Part shown: positions 8,882 to 16,521 of the stretch, in pieces
How positions within the stretch are numbered: position 1 is the first letter of the stretch
Layout: every line of letters starts with the position of its first letter
Source of the DNA: Pseudomonas sp. GM48
GTDB taxonomy: Bacteria > Pseudomonadota > Gammaproteobacteria > Pseudomonadales > Pseudomonadaceae
Assembly: GCF_000282335.1 (NCBI RefSeq)
Contig: NZ_AKJM01000010.1
Location: 1-52,646 of the forward strand
Direction: 5' to 3'
DNA length: 52,646 nt
Notes under the pieces: generated by a model
The model's input: only the letters and a program-made list of their open reading frames with translations
Databases searched by the model: none
What the model was told of the DNA's origin: nothing
Translations under genes and position numbers: made by a program

Positions 8882-9667
8882 TTGCTTATCGAGTCCCGTC
8901 GTCGCGCTTATCTGGCCGCCATGCAGGTGGTCAACTGGCTGCCGCGCACCGAATTGCCCTTTGCTGCGCCTTCCCGGCCCGAGCTGCTGGAGATGCCCGA
9001 GCCGGTTGTGGTCGCGCCTGTCGTGCCCGCTGTCGTGACTGAGACGCCCGTGGCACCGGCGATCAAACCGGCCGAGCGGGTGAAGATCGAGGTGCCGCGG
9101 CCGTCGCTGGCGAGCACGCGCACCGGTGCCAAACCGGTGGAAGAGGCCGAAGAGGCGCCCGTCGCGGTCAAGGCGCCGATCGTGCCGCCCCCGCGTTTCG
9201 CCCTGCAATTGCTGCGGGCCGGGCGTTGCCTGCTACTGGTGGAGTTACCCACAGGCGAACCCTTCCAGACTCGCGATCCTGCTTACCTGCTGCTTAAAGA
9301 CATGCTGCGCGCCGCCGGTCTGCCGGACAGCCCGCAGATCGTCGGCGAACCGGTACGCTGGCCGTTGCTGGTGCGTGGCACGATGGATCAAGGCCCGGAA
9401 GCGGCTCGCGACTTCGTGCAAGGTTTTCTCTCGGTGCGGATGGAAGAAACGCCCTGCGCCTGCTTGTGGCTGATCGGCTTGCCCGCCGTGCGATTTGCCG
9501 GCGAAGCGGATGCCGGGGCGTTCAATCGCGAGTTGCAGATCGAAGGGCTGGGCTCGGCCTGGGCGGTGCCGGGCCTGGAATTATTAATGGAAGAGCCACA
9601 GCGTAAGGCTGATGTCTGGCAAGCCATGCGTCGGCTGATGGCGCGCTGGAAAGAATCGAATGAGTGA
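8882..9667 (+). CDS. holD: DNA polymerase III psi subunit, cryptic pseudomonad type
   Basis: This is a 261-residue protein encoded just before rimI, as holD is in E. coli. Three features align by eye with E. coli psi: an N-terminal segment with RRR then NWLPRTELPF (E. coli has RRDW and QWSLRRPG), a CLLLVELP strand, and a C-terminal VPGLELL with KADVWQAM. It is about twice the length of E. coli psi because of an Ala/Val/Pro-rich linker at residues 34-104. In P. aeruginosa the psi subunit was known to be hard to recognise by sequence. It would tether chi and SSB to the clamp loader. The TTG start is chosen because an in-frame stop lies at 8858-8860 and the psi-like N-terminus precedes the first ATG (codon 14). 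It overlaps rimI by eight bases. Confidence 0.75.
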   Translation: MLIESRRRAYLAAMQVVNWLPRTELPFAAPSRPELLEMPEPVVVAPVVPAVVTETPVAPAIKPAERVKIEVPRPSLASTRTGAKPVEEAEEAPVAVKAPIVPPPRFALQLLRAGRCLLLVELPTGEPFQTRDPAYLLLKDMLRAAGLPDSPQIVGEPVRWPLLVRGTMDQGPEAARDFVQGFLSVRMEETPCACLWLIGLPAVRFAGEADAGAFNRELQIEGLGSAWAVPGLELLMEEPQRKADVWQAMRRLMARWKESNE

Positions 9668-10112
9668 CGCTGTATCGTTTCGCCCGATGACCGAGGCGGA
9701 CCTGGAAGCCGTACTGAAAATCGAATACGCGGCCTACAGCCACCCCTGGACCCGCGGGATTTTTCTCGATGGCCTGGGCAAGTATCAGATCTGGCTGATG
9801 TTCGAAGGTCAGCAACAGGTAGGCCACGGTGTGGTGCAGATCATCCTCGACGAGGCGCACCTGCTGAATATTACGGTCAAGCCGGAAAACCAGGGCCGTG
9901 GCCTGGGGCTGACATTGCTTGAGCATTTGATGTCGATTGCCTACAAGGCCGACGCCCGGGAGTGTTTCCTGGAAGTGCGCGACAGCAATACTGCGGCGTT
10001 CAAGCTGTATGAGCGCTACGGTTTCAACGAGATCGGCCGGCGTCGGGATTACTACCCGGCGGTGGGCGGGCGCGAAGATGCGGTGGTCATGGCCTGTACT
10101 TTGGTGGATTGA
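9660..10112 (+). CDS. rimI: Ribosomal protein bS18-alanine N-acetyltransferase
   Basis: This is a GNAT acetyltransferase of 150 residues, the usual RimI length. The acetyl-CoA pyrophosphate loop is visible as ENQGRGLG, following the beta4 strand HLLNITVKP; the C-terminal part contains LYERYGFNEIGRRRDYY, typical of RimI. It acetylates the N-terminal alanine of ribosomal protein S18. The ATG overlaps the end of holD, reproducing the holD-rimI pairing of other gammaproteobacteria. A REP doublet follows directly after the stop. Confidence 0.93.
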   Translation: MSDAVSFRPMTEADLEAVLKIEYAAYSHPWTRGIFLDGLGKYQIWLMFEGQQQVGHGVVQIILDEAHLLNITVKPENQGRGLGLTLLEHLMSIAYKADARECFLEVRDSNTAAFKLYERYGFNEIGRRRDYYPAVGGREDAVVMACTLVD

Positions 10113-10121
10113 GCTTAAAAG

Positions 10122-10192
10122 CTTCGCGAGCAAGCCCGCTCCCACATTTGGAATGCATTCCCCCTGTGGGAGCGGGCTTGCTCGCGAAGGCG
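10122..10192. repeat. REP doublet 2 (REPIN)
   Basis: Inverted REP copies (CGAGCAAGCCCGCTCCCACA at 10127-10146 and the reverse arm at 10166-10188) are separated by about 19 bases. They lie between the convergent rimI and the acidic-protein gene, filling almost the whole intergenic gap. Confidence 0.9.
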
Positions 10193-10212
10193 GCTGAACA
10201 GGCACTAAAAAA

Positions 10213-10617
10213 CTATCGCTTGCCGTCCATCGGATCGCGCAGCGCCAGTTCCGCCTCATCCAGGCCATTGCCACCGCCAATTTCGTCCTCGTCGACGATG
10301 CTCAGGTCCCAATCCGCACGACTATCATTGCCCGCCTCATGGGCATCCCGGGCGCCGTCTTCACGGATCAGGGTTTCCGGGCTCAGGTCATCGTCGGTAG
10401 GTTGATGGTCATCGGTCGAGGCACCGGTCAGGCCCGCTTCACGTATGCGCTGGCGTGGCATCAGCTGCTCGCGCTCTTTTTCCGGCAGTTCGTCACCGAT
10501 TCTGGCGCCGGGTTCTTCGGCATCGAAATCCAGCTCATGCACCGAGCCCATGCGGTCTTCGTCGTCATCGATGGGTTCCGGTTGCACCGCATCGTACGGA
10601 CGTCGTGAATCATTCAT
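10213..10617 (-). CDS. Conserved acidic protein of unknown function
   Basis: This is a 134-residue, strongly acidic and probably disordered protein (runs such as DDDED and DEDEIGGG; very few hydrophobic residues). It has no signal peptide, membrane segment or enzyme motif. Similar Pseudomonas proteins have been labelled serine kinase/phosphatase, but I see no kinase or phosphatase motif here, so I do not support that name. It converges on rimI and is divergent from carbonic anhydrase, the same order I recall from P. aeruginosa (PA4676-PA4678), which argues that it is a real conserved gene. Confidence 0.75.
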   Translation of the reverse strand: MNDSRRPYDAVQPEPIDDDEDRMGSVHELDFDAEEPGARIGDELPEKEREQLMPRQRIREAGLTGASTDDHQPTDDDLSPETLIREDGARDAHEAGNDSRADWDLSIVDEDEIGGGNGLDEAELALRDPMDGKR

Positions 10618-10786
10618 GGCAATTCCTCATACTGTAGGCCCTACTACGGTTGACCCACGTGGCGACCGAGAATTCCACCGGCATGGAGCCCCGTGTTCCG
10701 GATCAGGAGAGCATCTGCATTTTCGCGCGTGACCCCGACGGGCGGTCGTCTGTCAAAGCAGCGCATCATTCTCGAGGCTTCATTGC

Positions 10787-11431
10787 ATGAACGAATTACA
10801 AGATCTGATTGATAACAACGAGCGTTGGGCCGCTGCGATCAAGGAGGAAGATCCTGACTTCTTCGCCAAGCTGGCCCGCCAACAGACACCGGAGTTCCTG
10901 TGGATCGGTTGTTCCGACGCCCGGGTGCCGGCCAACGAGATCGTCGGCATGTTGCCGGGCGATTTGTTCGTCCACCGTAATGTGGCCAACGTCGTGCTGC
11001 ACACCGACCTGAACTGCCTGTCGGTGATTCAGTACGCAGTCGATGTGCTCAAGGTCAAACACATTCTCGTCACCGGTCATTATGGCTGCGGGGGTGTGCG
11101 CGCCGCGATGCAGGATCGCCAGTTCGGTTTGATCGACGGCTGGCTGCGTTCGATTCGAGACCTCTACTACGAGAAGCGCGAAGAGCTGGCCAAACTGGCC
11201 ACCGAAGAGGAGCAGGTCGACCGCCTCTGCGAACTCAACGTGATTCAGCAAGTGGCCAACGTCGCTCATACCAGCATTGTGCAAAATGCCTGGCACCGCG
11301 GGCAGAGCCTGTCGGTCCACGGTTGCATCTACGGCATCAAGGACGGTCGCTGGAAAAGCCTGAACACCACCATCAGCGGATTCGAGCAATTGCCGCCGCA
11401 ATACCGCCTGCGGCCGGTCGACTCGCAATAA
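10787..11431 (+). CDS. can: Beta-class carbonic anhydrase
   Basis: This is a 214-residue beta-carbonic anhydrase that interconverts CO2 and bicarbonate in the cytoplasm. Zinc ligands and the catalytic dyad are present: Cys42, Asp44 and Arg46 in GCSDARVPAN, and His98 and Cys101 in TGHYGCGG. Length and motifs match the Can/CynT group. No cyanase gene is nearby, so a general bicarbonate-supply role is more likely than cyanate metabolism. The gene ends only six bases from the end of the convergent SET-domain gene, with no visible terminator between them. The ribosome site is weak (GAGG about ten bases before the ATG). Confidence 0.95.
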   Translation: MNELQDLIDNNERWAAAIKEEDPDFFAKLARQQTPEFLWIGCSDARVPANEIVGMLPGDLFVHRNVANVVLHTDLNCLSVIQYAVDVLKVKHILVTGHYGCGGVRAAMQDRQFGLIDGWLRSIRDLYYEKREELAKLATEEEQVDRLCELNVIQQVANVAHTSIVQNAWHRGQSLSVHGCIYGIKDGRWKSLNTTISGFEQLPPQYRLRPVDSQ

Positions 11432-11437
11432 AGTCCG

Positions 11438-11962
11438 TCAATCGTGGCTTTGCCGACGCCAGCGTTGTAGAAACCGCTGGCCGTCGGCGTTTGGCGACTC
11501 ATCGTAACCGGTGATCCAGCCCCGACAGTTATACGAACCGCAGCGACAGGCAAACTGGCGCAGCAGTTTGTCTTCAGTGGCGGCGTAGTCCATCGACAGC
11601 CAATCGCCCTTTTGCAGGTCTTTCAACGCCCACAGCCACAGTTCACTCATGTCCAGAAAGACATTCGGGTCGCAGGAGTGTCGCAGCAGCCCACAGAAAC
11701 GTGGGTCGTAGACATGCACACCAGGCGCCAGTTGCCGTGTATGCCGGCAGCGATAGGGCAGCAAATGCCCCGATACCCGGCAGATTCGGCTGATACGGGG
11801 GAATTCGCGTAGCGCCACGGCGGCCTTTGCCGTGCCTTTGTCGTTGGTGAGGATTTCAAAATCGTCCAGAGACGGAAATCCGAGGTGAAGGGGGAGCTCC
11901 GCGAAGGGATAAACACCCGCGGGTGGCGGCGCGAGAGACTTGCGCAATGCATTGGCTTTCAT
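11438..11962 (-). CDS. SET-domain protein, probable lysine methyltransferase
   Basis: This is a 174-residue protein with the hallmarks of a SET domain. RHSCDPNVFLD corresponds to the cofactor-binding NHSCxPN motif. A following WALKDLQKGDWLSMDYA has the conserved aromatic-Asp-Tyr. A post-SET-like cysteine cluster CRCGSYNCRG could bind zinc with the Cys of the NHSC motif. SET enzymes transfer methyl groups from S-adenosylmethionine to lysine side chains; the substrate here is unknown. There is no signal peptide. The start is supported by AAGGA upstream. It lies downstream of a secreted-protein gene on the same strand but is separated from it by a large hairpin, so it may be transcribed alone. 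Confidence 0.82.
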   Translation of the reverse strand: MKANALRKSLAPPPAGVYPFAELPLHLGFPSLDDFEILTNDKGTAKAAVALREFPRISRICRVSGHLLPYRCRHTRQLAPGVHVYDPRFCGLLRHSCDPNVFLDMSELWLWALKDLQKGDWLSMDYAATEDKLLRQFACRCGSYNCRGWITGYDESPNADGQRFLQRWRRQSHD

Positions 11963-12061
11963 AACGATCCTTGTCTGCTCGGTGCTGCGACTTCCTTGCG
12001 CCGACGGTCCTGTCAGCGCTGCAGCACATGGGTTCAGCCCAAGCCTCTCGCAGATACTACG

Positions 12062-12096
12062 GGCGGTCTACTGTCATAAATGACAGATTGACCGCC
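12062..12096. promoter_or_regulatory. Nested hairpin upstream of the SET-domain gene
   Basis: Outer arms GGCGGTC and GACCGCC enclose inner arms CTGTCA and TGACAG around a TAAA loop, 35 bases in all. It lies between the stop of the secreted-protein gene (12107) and the SET start (11962). There is no T-run after it on either strand, so it may be an operator or a processing/3'-end structure, not a classical terminator. Confidence 0.5.
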
Positions 12097-12106
12097 GCTC
12101 ATCGGG

Positions 12107-13279
12107 TTACAACGGCGGAGCAGGTTTTGCAGTGGCTGGCGCTGGGGCCTTGAGCTGTTTGAGCTGGGACACGATCGAAGCTGTCGCGCATTTGCCCGCG
12201 GCCTGTTGGGGCGTCAGGTTGCGGATCGAGGTGTAGAACAGCTCGCAGGTTTTTTCTTTCCGGGCCACTTGCCAGGTTTGCGTGCAGGTATTGAGCTCGA
12301 CGTCTGGATTGCTGTCCGGCTGGCGGCCCATGGCGGCCTGCCAGCACGCAGCACTCAAATCCTGGCCCATGACTTTCAGGCCTGCCGCATCGGCCTTGGC
12401 TTGGGCATCACTGCCGGTATAGTTTGCCGGATCGGCGGCATACCAGATGTAACTCGGGTGGTTGGAGCCCAATACGGGTACTTTCACGCCATTTTCCGGG
12501 TTGATTTGGACCAGGCCCAACACGTTCACCGTCGGCCCGTATTGCTCTTTGATCCAGTTACGCACGGGTGCGCCGAAGGCGACCATCGGCAGTGCTGCGC
12601 CGCTGGCGTTCAGGCTGACTTCCTTGACCATGGTGGTCTGGTAATCCTTGAAGTAGCTGTAGACACCTTCGAGGTCTTTGCCAGCGTTGGACGGCGCGGC
12701 AATCGGGGCGATATCGATGATCGTCTGGTAGCCCGGTGTCTGCCCGGCCGGGATGCCGTTTGCGGTCAGCAGCGTGGCCCAGCGATCCGTGGTGGCGGAC
12801 CTCAGGTAATCCTGGGCCTGGGTCAGCGAATAGTCTGGCGGGAAGTGCAGCAGTTCGACGCTTTTGCGGTTTTCCAGGGCCATGCCTAATGGCAGGAACA
12901 GGTACCAGCTATATGCCCACTTGCCATCGGCATTCAGTTTGCTGGCACCGTTGTAGGCCAGATCACCGGCGTCGAGCAGCGCGGCCAGGGGCTTTTCATA
13001 GCCGTTGGGTACGCCACTGATTTCTGCGTGGAGCTGATTGTTATCGGTCTTGACCAGTACCTTCGCCCCGCTATAGCCATCACGCTCCACGCTTTGGGTC
13101 AGGTAATGCTCGACGGTTTGTTCAAGCGTCCAGTTGCGAAAGCAGATCACGTTGCAGTTGTTGGGATAGGCGAAGAGACGGGTAACGCGTTCGGTACTAC
13201 CCAGTTTCAGGGCGACATCGGCGTGGGCAGCGGCACTCAGGGTGAGGGCCGCGAGGGTGAGTCCTGCGAGTTTCAACAT
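12107..13279 (-). CDS. Exported protein of unknown function
   Basis: This is a 390-residue protein with a clear Sec signal peptide (MLKLAGLTLAALTLSAAAHA, cut before DVALK). The start at 13279 is chosen because AAGGA lies 7-11 bases before it; an upstream in-frame start would bury the signal. The mature protein has a Cys42/Cys46 pair (NNCNVICF) and four more cysteines near the C-terminus, suggesting disulfides and a periplasmic or outer-membrane location. The C-terminus is a Pro/Ala/Lys tail. I recognise no domain. It is followed by the SET-domain gene and preceded by a REP doublet. Conserved across Pseudomonas from memory, but function unknown. Confidence 0.75.
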   Translation of the reverse strand: MLKLAGLTLAALTLSAAAHADVALKLGSTERVTRLFAYPNNCNVICFRNWTLEQTVEHYLTQSVERDGYSGAKVLVKTDNNQLHAEISGVPNGYEKPLAALLDAGDLAYNGASKLNADGKWAYSWYLFLPLGMALENRKSVELLHFPPDYSLTQAQDYLRSATTDRWATLLTANGIPAGQTPGYQTIIDIAPIAAPSNAGKDLEGVYSYFKDYQTTMVKEVSLNASGAALPMVAFGAPVRNWIKEQYGPTVNVLGLVQINPENGVKVPVLGSNHPSYIWYAADPANYTGSDAQAKADAAGLKVMGQDLSAACWQAAMGRQPDSNPDVELNTCTQTWQVARKEKTCELFYTSIRNLTPQQAAGKCATASIVSQLKQLKAPAPATAKPAPPL

Positions 13280-13353
13280 GCTCAGATCCTTGTCAGCGTG
13301 GGTTCCCGGTAGCGGGGTACTACGTACTGAAACCGCTGGTGGCACCTTTCAAA

Positions 13354-13445
13354 TGTGGGAGCGGGCTTGCTCGCGAATGCATTGGATCAATCGACCTCCA
13401 CGTTGATTGACACACCGCCTTCGTGAGCAAGCCCGCTCCCACATG
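13354..13445. repeat. REP doublet 3 (REPIN)
   Basis: Inverted REP arms (TGTGGGAGCGGGCTTGCTCG from 13354, and TGAGCAAGCCCGCTCCCACA ending at 13443) lie about 50 bases apart, between the exported-protein gene and the atoE-type gene. One base of the right arm differs from the local consensus (GTGAGC for GCGAGC). Confidence 0.9.
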
Positions 13446-13470
13446 TATTTCCGTAGGTTGTAAATTCAGG

Positions 13471-14889
13471 CTATGGCATCACCGGCGGCGTATAGGCCAG
13501 CGTCGTCCCCAACACCCAGAGTAGCAGCAGCACCAGCGGCGTGTGCACCAGCAACTGCACGAAGGAGAAGCCGATCAGGTCCCGCGCCTTCAGCCCCAGC
13601 ACACCGAGCAACGGTAGCATGTAGAACGGGTTGATCAGGTTCGGCAAGGCTTCGGCGGCGTTGTAGATCTGTACGGCCCAACCCAGGTGATAGTTCAGGT
13701 CATTGGCCACCTGCATGACGTATGGCGCTTCAATGATCCACTTGCCGCCACCGGACGGAATGAAGAAACCGAGGATCGCCGAGTACACGCCCATCAGCAA
13801 GGCATAGGTGTCATGGGAGGCAATGCTGACGAAAAAGGTCGAGATGTGGTGCGCCAGGGTCTGCGCATCGGCGCCTTTGACCGTGGTCATCAACGCGGCG
13901 ATCGAACCGTACAGCGGGAACTGGATCAACACGCCAGTGGTGGTCGGCACCGCGCGGGACACGGCGTCCAGAAAGCTGCGCGGACGCCAGTGCAACAGGG
14001 CGCCCAGCATGATGAACAGGAAGTTGTAGGTGTTCAGCCCGGAAATCGCGCTGATGGCCGGTTTGGTCGAGAACTCGTGGAACAGCCAGCCACCGGCCAG
14101 CAGCACCAGCAGGATCATCAGCAGCGGGCTGTATTCCAGCCATTCGCCGGGGCGGGTGCGTGGTTGCAGCGGCGGCAGGTTGAAACTCGGGTCGACGCCG
14201 CAGGCCTTGGCGTCACGCGCCGAATTCGGGCCGGGGGCCGTGGCGTAGGCGATGATCAGGGAAATCACGATCAATGCCAGCAACATGACACCGGACTGCC
14301 AGAGGAAAATTGTCTGAGTGAACGGGATCACCCCGGTGATCGACAGAATCGATGGCGGCAAGCTGGCCGGGTTGGCCTGAAGTTGCGCCGCGGATGACGA
14401 TAGGCCCAATGCCCATACGGCACCCAGGCCCAGGTACGCGGCGGCACCGGCGGCGCGGTAGTCCATTTTCAAATCGGTGCGACGGGCCAGGGCGCGCACC
14501 AGCAATCCGCCGAACACCAGGGACAAGCCCCAGTTCAGCAATGACGCGACCATGGAAATCAGGGCGACCCAGGCGACGGCAGAACGGCCGTTTTTCGGGA
14601 TTTTCGCCAGACGGTCGATCAGTTTCACTGCCGGTGGCGAACTGGCGACCACATAACCGCCGATCACCACGAAGGCCATCTGCATGGTGAATGGAATCAG
14701 GCTCCAGAATCCGTCACCGAACGCCATGGCAGCGTCGGTGGGTTTGGCTCCCATTGCCATGGTGGCCAGGGCCACGATTATCACTGCCAGGGCAGCAAAC
14801 ACCCAGGAGTCAGGAAACCAGCGTTCGGCAAAACTTGAGCAGCGCAGGGCAAAGCGGGCGGAGCGGCTATCTTCGATATCAGCGGCCAC
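13471..14889 (-). CDS. atoE: Short-chain fatty acid transporter, AtoE type
   Basis: This is a 472-residue integral membrane protein of the AtoE (TIGR00366-type) short-chain fatty acid transporter family. It has about 12 hydrophobic segments and family-typical stretches such as NWGLSLVFGG and FFIPSGGGKWIIEAP. It probably imports butyrate or acetoacetate. The CoA-transferase and thiolase genes usually found with atoE are absent from this window, so downstream metabolism must be encoded elsewhere. It is transcribed divergently from an MFS symporter, with a CGTCTG-GA-CAGACG palindrome in the shared region. Confidence 0.88.
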   Translation of the reverse strand: MAADIEDSRSARFALRCSSFAERWFPDSWVFAALAVIIVALATMAMGAKPTDAAMAFGDGFWSLIPFTMQMAFVVIGGYVVASSPPAVKLIDRLAKIPKNGRSAVAWVALISMVASLLNWGLSLVFGGLLVRALARRTDLKMDYRAAGAAAYLGLGAVWALGLSSSAAQLQANPASLPPSILSITGVIPFTQTIFLWQSGVMLLALIVISLIIAYATAPGPNSARDAKACGVDPSFNLPPLQPRTRPGEWLEYSPLLMILLVLLAGGWLFHEFSTKPAISAISGLNTYNFLFIMLGALLHWRPRSFLDAVSRAVPTTTGVLIQFPLYGSIAALMTTVKGADAQTLAHHISTFFVSIASHDTYALLMGVYSAILGFFIPSGGGKWIIEAPYVMQVANDLNYHLGWAVQIYNAAEALPNLINPFYMLPLLGVLGLKARDLIGFSFVQLLVHTPLVLLLLWVLGTTLAYTPPVMP

Positions 14890-14941
14890 GGGAGTACCTC
14901 GGATTTTTATGTTTTTTGTGGTCTTCGGGGCAGTAACCGCC

Positions 14942-14955
14942 CGTCTGGACAGACG
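14942..14955. promoter_or_regulatory. Palindrome between atoE and the MFS gene
   Basis: CGTCTG and CAGACG are separated by two bases, a perfect 14-base dyad in the divergent promoter region. A regulator-binding site is plausible. No regulator gene is adjacent. Confidence 0.35.
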
Positions 14956-15089
14956 CCAACATTAATTCAACCCGAGGATTTTTGCGGGGCTGTTTTGTGG
15001 CTATGGGACTTTGGTCTAACGGGTTGTCCGCCAGCGCGTTTGCGTAGACCATGGGCGCCTTGGTTTTTGCCTGTGCCAGAGTTCTTTTC

Positions 15090-16403
15090 ATGACTGCCAA
15101 CACCGATTCGCGCCCGGCGCCGTTCAGCCGCTCGGACTACAAGACCCTGGGGCTAGCCGCCCTCGGCGGGGCGCTGGAAATCTACGACTTCATCATTTTC
15201 GTGTTTTTCGCCCTGACCCTCAGCCAGTTGTTCTTCCCGCCGGAAATGCCCGAGTGGCTGCGCCTGCTGCAAAGCTTCGGGATCTTCGTCACCGGTTACC
15301 TGGCGCGACCGTTGGGCGGCATCCTGATGGCGCACTTCGCCGACCGTTTGGGGCGCAAGAAAGTCTTCAGCCTGAGCATCCTGATGATGGCGTTGCCGTG
15401 CCTGCTGATCGGGATCATGCCGACTTACGCACAAATCGGATATTTCGCACCGTTGCTGCTGTTGGCCCTGCGCATCCTCCAGGGCGCGGCGGTGGGTGGT
15501 GAAGTGCCAAGTGCCTGGGTATTCGTCGCCGAGCACGCGCCCGTCGCCCATCGCGGCTATGCCCTGGGTTTCCTGCAGGCGGGGCTGACCTTCGGCTATT
15601 TGATCGGTGCATTGACCGCAACCTTCCTGGCGCAGGCATTCACTGCGGCGGAAATTCTCGATTACGCCTGGCGTTACCCGTTTCTGCTGGGCGGCGTGTT
15701 TGGCGTGATTGGCGTCTGGCTGCGTCGCTGGCTCAGTGAAACCCCGGTGTTCACGGCCATGCAGGCGCAACGCGAGGCAGCCGCCGAACTGCCGCTACGC
15801 ACGGTCTTGCGCGAGCATCGCCTGGCCATTTTGCCGGCGATGATTCTCACCTGTGTGCTGACCTCGGCGGTGGTGGTGTTCGTGGTCATCACCCCGACCA
15901 TGATGCAGAAGACCTTTGGCATGACCGCCAGCCATACCTTCGCCTTGAGCGCACTGGGCATCGTGTTCTTGAACATCGGCTGCGTGCTCGCGGGGCTGCT
16001 GGTCGACCGCATCGGTGCCTGGCGCACGGTGATGCTCTATAGCCTGCTGCTGCCGCTGGGCATCGGTACGCTGTATGCCTGCCTGATCATGGGCGGCGAC
16101 TGGATCGGTCTGGCCTACGCCGTGGCGGGGCTGGCCTGCGGGGTGGTCGGCGCGGTGCCATCGGTGATGGTCAGCCTGTTCCCGGCGCGGATTCGCGTCT
16201 CGGGCATCTCGTTCACCTACAATATTGCCTACGCGGCGTGGGCAAGTGTCACGCCACTGTTGTTGATTGGCCTGATGCCGTGGAGTCCATGGATCTGTGT
16301 GATGTTCAGTGCAGTGATGGGGGCCGTGGGCGTGGGCAGTGCGGCGTATTTCGGTGCGCGGATGCCGAGAATCGCAGGCTGTTCTGCCGCGGGCGCGCAT
16401 TGA
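15090..16403 (+). CDS. MFS transporter, metabolite:H+ symporter group
   Basis: This is a 437-residue major facilitator protein starting at the ATG at 15090 (MTANTDSRPAP). An ATG 39 bases upstream would add an unlikely leader. It has 12 hydrophobic segments; the loop 2-3 signature reads ADRLGRKK, preceded by GYLARPLGGI, which is typical of the ProP/KgtP/ShiA symporter group. The substrate is probably an organic acid or zwitterion but cannot be set from sequence. Its position divergent from the AtoE transporter suggests shared carboxylate use. No terminator is evident after it. Confidence 0.85.
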   Translation: MTANTDSRPAPFSRSDYKTLGLAALGGALEIYDFIIFVFFALTLSQLFFPPEMPEWLRLLQSFGIFVTGYLARPLGGILMAHFADRLGRKKVFSLSILMMALPCLLIGIMPTYAQIGYFAPLLLLALRILQGAAVGGEVPSAWVFVAEHAPVAHRGYALGFLQAGLTFGYLIGALTATFLAQAFTAAEILDYAWRYPFLLGGVFGVIGVWLRRWLSETPVFTAMQAQREAAAELPLRTVLREHRLAILPAMILTCVLTSAVVVFVVITPTMMQKTFGMTASHTFALSALGIVFLNIGCVLAGLLVDRIGAWRTVMLYSLLLPLGIGTLYACLIMGGDWIGLAYAVAGLACGVVGAVPSVMVSLFPARIRVSGISFTYNIAYAAWASVTPLLLIGLMPWSPWICVMFSAVMGAVGVGSAAYFGARMPRIAGCSAAGAH

Positions 16404-16449
16404 TTGTGCGGCTTGGAAATATTTTTTGTAGGACAAGCCTGAAGCACGC

Positions 16450-16476
16450 TTAAGAAAATGTTTCCAAGGCCGATGG
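16450..16476 (+). promoter_or_regulatory. Possible FliA (sigma-28) promoter for the chemoreceptor
   Basis: GCCGATGG (16469-16476) matches six of eight bases of the sigma-28 -10 element GCCGATAA. It is preceded at about the right distance (15 bases) by TTAAG, against the consensus TAAA. Transcription would start some 35-40 bases before the ATG at 16522. This is a pattern match only. Confidence 0.4.
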
Positions 16477-16521
16477 TTAGGCTGCATATCGCTTTCTACC
16501 CCAGTCCATCGGTGCTTTCCC

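Noticed and set aside
10213..10617. Serine kinase/phosphatase label for the acidic protein
   Set aside because: No catalytic or nucleotide-binding motif is present; the composition is that of a disordered acidic protein.
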